A stretch of DNA of 64,000 bases, from positions 124,001-188,000 of the forward strand of contig CAZIOT010000008.1 of the NCBI GenBank assembly GCA_964540965.1, written 5' to 3'. This stretch comes from JADYZU01 sp964540965 (lineage in GTDB: Bacteria > Pseudomonadota > Alphaproteobacteria > Rhodobacterales > Rhodobacteraceae). A model generated the notes under the pieces. That model was not told the origin of the DNA. It ran no database searches and saw only the letters and a program-made list of their open reading frames with translations. The position numbers and the translations under genes were made by a program. Positions 61,915-64,000 of the stretch are shown here, one piece after another (position 1 is the first letter of the stretch; every line of letters starts with the position of its first letter).

Positions 61915-62983
61915 ATGATCCTTGTGCTGAACGCCGGCTCCTCCTCGCTCAAGGTGACGGTGTTTTCCGTCGCGCTTGACAGCCTTGGCACATGGCAGGT
62001 GTCCGAGATCGGCGGCGCGGCCACATTGCGCGACGCCACGGGCACCACCGGAACCGTCGCGCCCGACCATACCGCCGCGCTGGGCCTGATCCTTGCCGCC
62101 GCCGCGCGCGAGGGCTTTCCGGTGGAGCGCCTGACCGCCGCGGCGCATCGGGTCGTCCATGGCGGTGCCGGGCTGACCGCCGCCACCCGCATCAGCCCGG
62201 CGGTCGAGGCCGCCATCGAAGCCTGCGTGACGCTGGCGCCGCTGCACAATCCGGCCAATCTGGCCGGTATCCGCGCCATGGCCCGGCTTGCCCCCGACCT
62301 GCCGCAATACGCAAGTTTCGACACCGCCTTTCACGCCAGCAATCCGCCGGTCGCCGTGATCTATGCCCTGCCGCAGGCCGAGCGCGACAAGGGCATCCGC
62401 CGCTTCGGCTTTCACGGCATCAGCTATGCCGGGCTGGTGGGGACGATAAACCCCTTGCCGCGCCGCCTGCTTGCGCTGCATCTGGGCAACGGCGCTTCGC
62501 TTTGCGCCATCCTGGACGGGCGATCGGTCGCTACCTCGATGGGCTATTCGCCGCTGGACGGGCTGGTGATGGGCAGCCGCACCGGACAGATCGACGGCAT
62601 GGCCGTGCTGCGGCTGGCCGAGGATCACGGCATTGCGCGGGCAGCGGACATCCTGAACCGCGAAAGCGGGCTGAAGGCGCTGGCGGGCACCAACGACATG
62701 GCGACGATCCTGTCCCGCGACGATCAGGCGGCGCGCTTTGCCGTCGAGCATTTCTGCTATTGGGCCGTGCGNNNNNNNNNNGGCCGGGTCAGCCATCGCC
62801 GCGATGGGCGGGCTTGATGCCATCGCCTTCACCGGCGGCATCGGCGAACACGGCGTCGCCATCCGCGACCGCATCACCGCCGGCCTGCTGTGGGCCGGCG
62901 CCGTTCCGGTGTATGTCGTCAAGGCCGAGGAGGAACGCACCATCGCGCAAGAGGCCGCGGCCCTGATGGAAAGAGGCCAATGA
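61915..62983 (+). CDS. ackA: Acetate kinase, interrupted by an assembly gap
   Basis: Acetate kinase, which makes ATP and acetate from acetyl phosphate. It starts MILVLNAGSSSLKVTVF and carries AAHRVVHGG, RRFGFHGISY, LALHLGNGASLCAI and GLVMGSRTGQID in order, then GLDAIAFTGGIGEHG and a normal C-terminus after the gap. Ten Ns at 62772-62781 interrupt it. The two sides are in different frames with ten bases, but join if the true gap is a multiple of three, so this is an assembly artefact and not a pseudogene. The stop overlaps the next gene (ATGA). Confidence 0.92.
62772..62781. other. Assembly gap (10 N)
   Basis: A run of ten N inside ackA. The flanking codons (...GCC GTG CG and GCC GGG TCA...) require the real missing length to be a multiple of three (0, 3, 6, ...), so ten is a placeholder. 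Confidence 0.95.
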
Positions 62984-64000
62984 CCCAGCCCGTCCTGAAC
63001 CTGTCGCCCCATGTCTCGGACGAGGTGCGCAAGACGACCTGCTACATGTGCGCCTGCCGCTGCGGGATCAACGTGCACATGAAGGGCGGCCCCGATGGCA
63101 AAATGAAAGTCGCCTATATCGAGGGCAACCGCGACCATCCGGTGAACAGGGGCGTCCTGTGCGCCAAGGGCAGCGCCGGGATCATGCAGGTGAACGCCCC
63201 GTCCCGGCTGCGTGCGCCGCTGTTGCGGACAGGCCCGCGCGGGTCGGGCGAATTCCGCGAGATTTCCTGGGAAGAGGCGCTGGACATCGCCACGGGCTGG
63301 CTGAAACCGATCCGCGATACCGCGCCCGAAAGGCTTGCCTTCTTTACCGGGCGCGACCAGTCGCAATCCTTCACCGGCCTCTGGGCGCAGGCCTATGGCA
63401 CGCCCAATTACGCCGCCCACGGCGGGTTCTGCAGCGTCAACATGGCGGCGGGCGGCATCTACACGATCGGGGGCGCGTTCTGGGAATTCGGCCAGCCGGA
63501 TTGGGAGAGGACGAAACTGTTCATCCTGTTCGGCGTGGCCGAGGATCACGACAGCAACCCGATCAAGATCGGGCTGGGGCAGATCAAGGCGCGCGGCGCG
63601 CGGGTGGTCGGGATCAACCCGATCCGCACCGGCTACAACGCCATCGCCGACGACTGGTTCGGCATCACCCCCGGCACCGACGGGCTTTTGATCCTGTCCC
63701 TGATCCATTGCCTGATGCAGGCGGGCAAGATCGACCTGCCCTATCTCGCGCAATTCACCAACGCCCCCTGCCTGGTGAACGAAGACCCGGCGTCGCCCCA
63801 GAACGGCCTCTTGCTGCGCGACGAACAGGGCCAGCCGCAGGTCATCGACCGCCGCACCGGCCATCTGGCACCCTGGAACGGCGCGGGGGTCGATCCCGAC
63901 CTTTCCGCCACCTACCGCCATGCCGGGGTGACGCATCGCCCCGTCCTGCACCACATGGCGGAAAAATACCTCGACCCGCAATATGCGCCCGAGGCGGTGG
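62980..64000 (+). CDS. soeA: Molybdopterin oxidoreductase, probable sulfite dehydrogenase SoeA (partial)
   Basis: The first 340 residues of a large molybdoenzyme; the C-terminus lies beyond the window. The [4Fe-4S] site is TTCYMCACRCGINVHM with the fourth cysteine in GVLCAKGSAGIM. FFTGRDQSQSFTG, GGFCSVNMAAGGIYTIGG and FGVAEDHDSNPIKIGLG are strongly reminiscent of SoeA, the cytoplasmic catalytic subunit of the SoeABC sulfite dehydrogenase. No Tat signal is present, as expected for SoeA. The ATG overlaps the ackA stop, joining sulfite oxidation to sulfite release by Xsc. Confidence 0.8.
   Translation, partial: MTQPVLNLSPHVSDEVRKTTCYMCACRCGINVHMKGGPDGKMKVAYIEGNRDHPVNRGVLCAKGSAGIMQVNAPSRLRAPLLRTGPRGSGEFREISWEEALDIATGWLKPIRDTAPERLAFFTGRDQSQSFTGLWAQAYGTPNYAAHGGFCSVNMAAGGIYTIGGAFWEFGQPDWERTKLFILFGVAEDHDSNPIKIGLGQIKARGARVVGINPIRTGYNAIADDWFGITPGTDGLLILSLIHCLMQAGKIDLPYLAQFTNAPCLVNEDPASPQNGLLLRDEQGQPQVIDRRTGHLAPWNGAGVDPDLSATYRHAGVTHRPVLHHMAEKYLDPQYAPEAV

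Noticed and set aside
61915..62983. ackA as a frameshifted pseudogene
   Set aside because: The frame change coincides exactly with the run of ten Ns, and both sides encode intact, consecutive acetate kinase motifs.

Overview
The window is about 64 kb of GC-rich DNA from an alphaproteobacterium, most likely a member of the Rhodobacteraceae (Paracoccus/Rhodobacter type). The grounds are strong GC3 codon bias with long antisense shadow ORFs, the taurine gene set tauABC / tpa / tauR / xsc / pta / ackA / soeA, an xdhABC operon, the aapJQMP general amino-acid transporter, bioMNY, and family-typical intergenic hairpins. It reads as chromosomal. I saw no rRNA, tRNA, CRISPR array, transposase or phage gene. 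One assembly gap (10 N) lies inside ackA.

Layout. 1-8.9 kb: an aromatic-catabolism block on the minus strand (hydroxyquinol-type intradiol dioxygenase, VOC ring-cleavage dioxygenase, small esterase, maleylacetate reductase, then a branched-chain-type ABC uptake system), with a divergent LysR regulator. 8.9-11.4 kb: an 817-residue RTX repeat protein. 11.5-17.3 kb: an NMT1/SsuA-type ABC transporter operon that also encodes a DUF1800 and a DUF1501 protein. 17.4-22.1 kb: small housekeeping genes (NodB deacetylase, VOC, GNAT, DsbD-alpha-like protein, YqgE, YiiX-like lipoprotein, SlyX, lipoprotein). 22.1-25.6 kb: dnaE. 25.7-30.2 kb: aapJQMP. 30.5-32.4 kb: bioMNY. 33.2-39.2 kb: leucine/isovalerate catabolism (mccB, mccA, mvaB, methylglutaconyl-CoA hydratase) interrupted by a low-GC HNH endonuclease gene. 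40.3-49.8 kb: purine oxidation (xdhABC) fused into one operon with a BMP-family ABC uptake system. 50.3-64 kb: taurine dissimilation.

The taurine region forms one pathway. TauABC imports taurine. Tpa transaminates it to sulfoacetaldehyde. Xsc cleaves that to acetyl phosphate and sulfite. Pta and AckA feed acetyl phosphate to acetyl-CoA or ATP. A TauE-type carrier may export sulfite, and a SoeA-like molybdoenzyme, translationally coupled to ackA, would oxidise it. TauR is the likely activator. An FkbM-type methyltransferase gene sits in the opposite orientation between tpa and tauR, where Rhodobacter capsulatus has the continuous order tpa-tauR-xsc.

The most unusual structural signal is a family of short palindromes with core GGTGGG(C/T)-N4-(G/A)CCCACC, often flanked by GTA(A/G) and (C/T)TAC. 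Copies lie between genes, directly upstream of xsc, and in frame inside two coding genes (xdhA and tauR), where they add about 9 and 17 codons. The second strong candidate is the HNH endonuclease wedged seamlessly between mccB and mccA.
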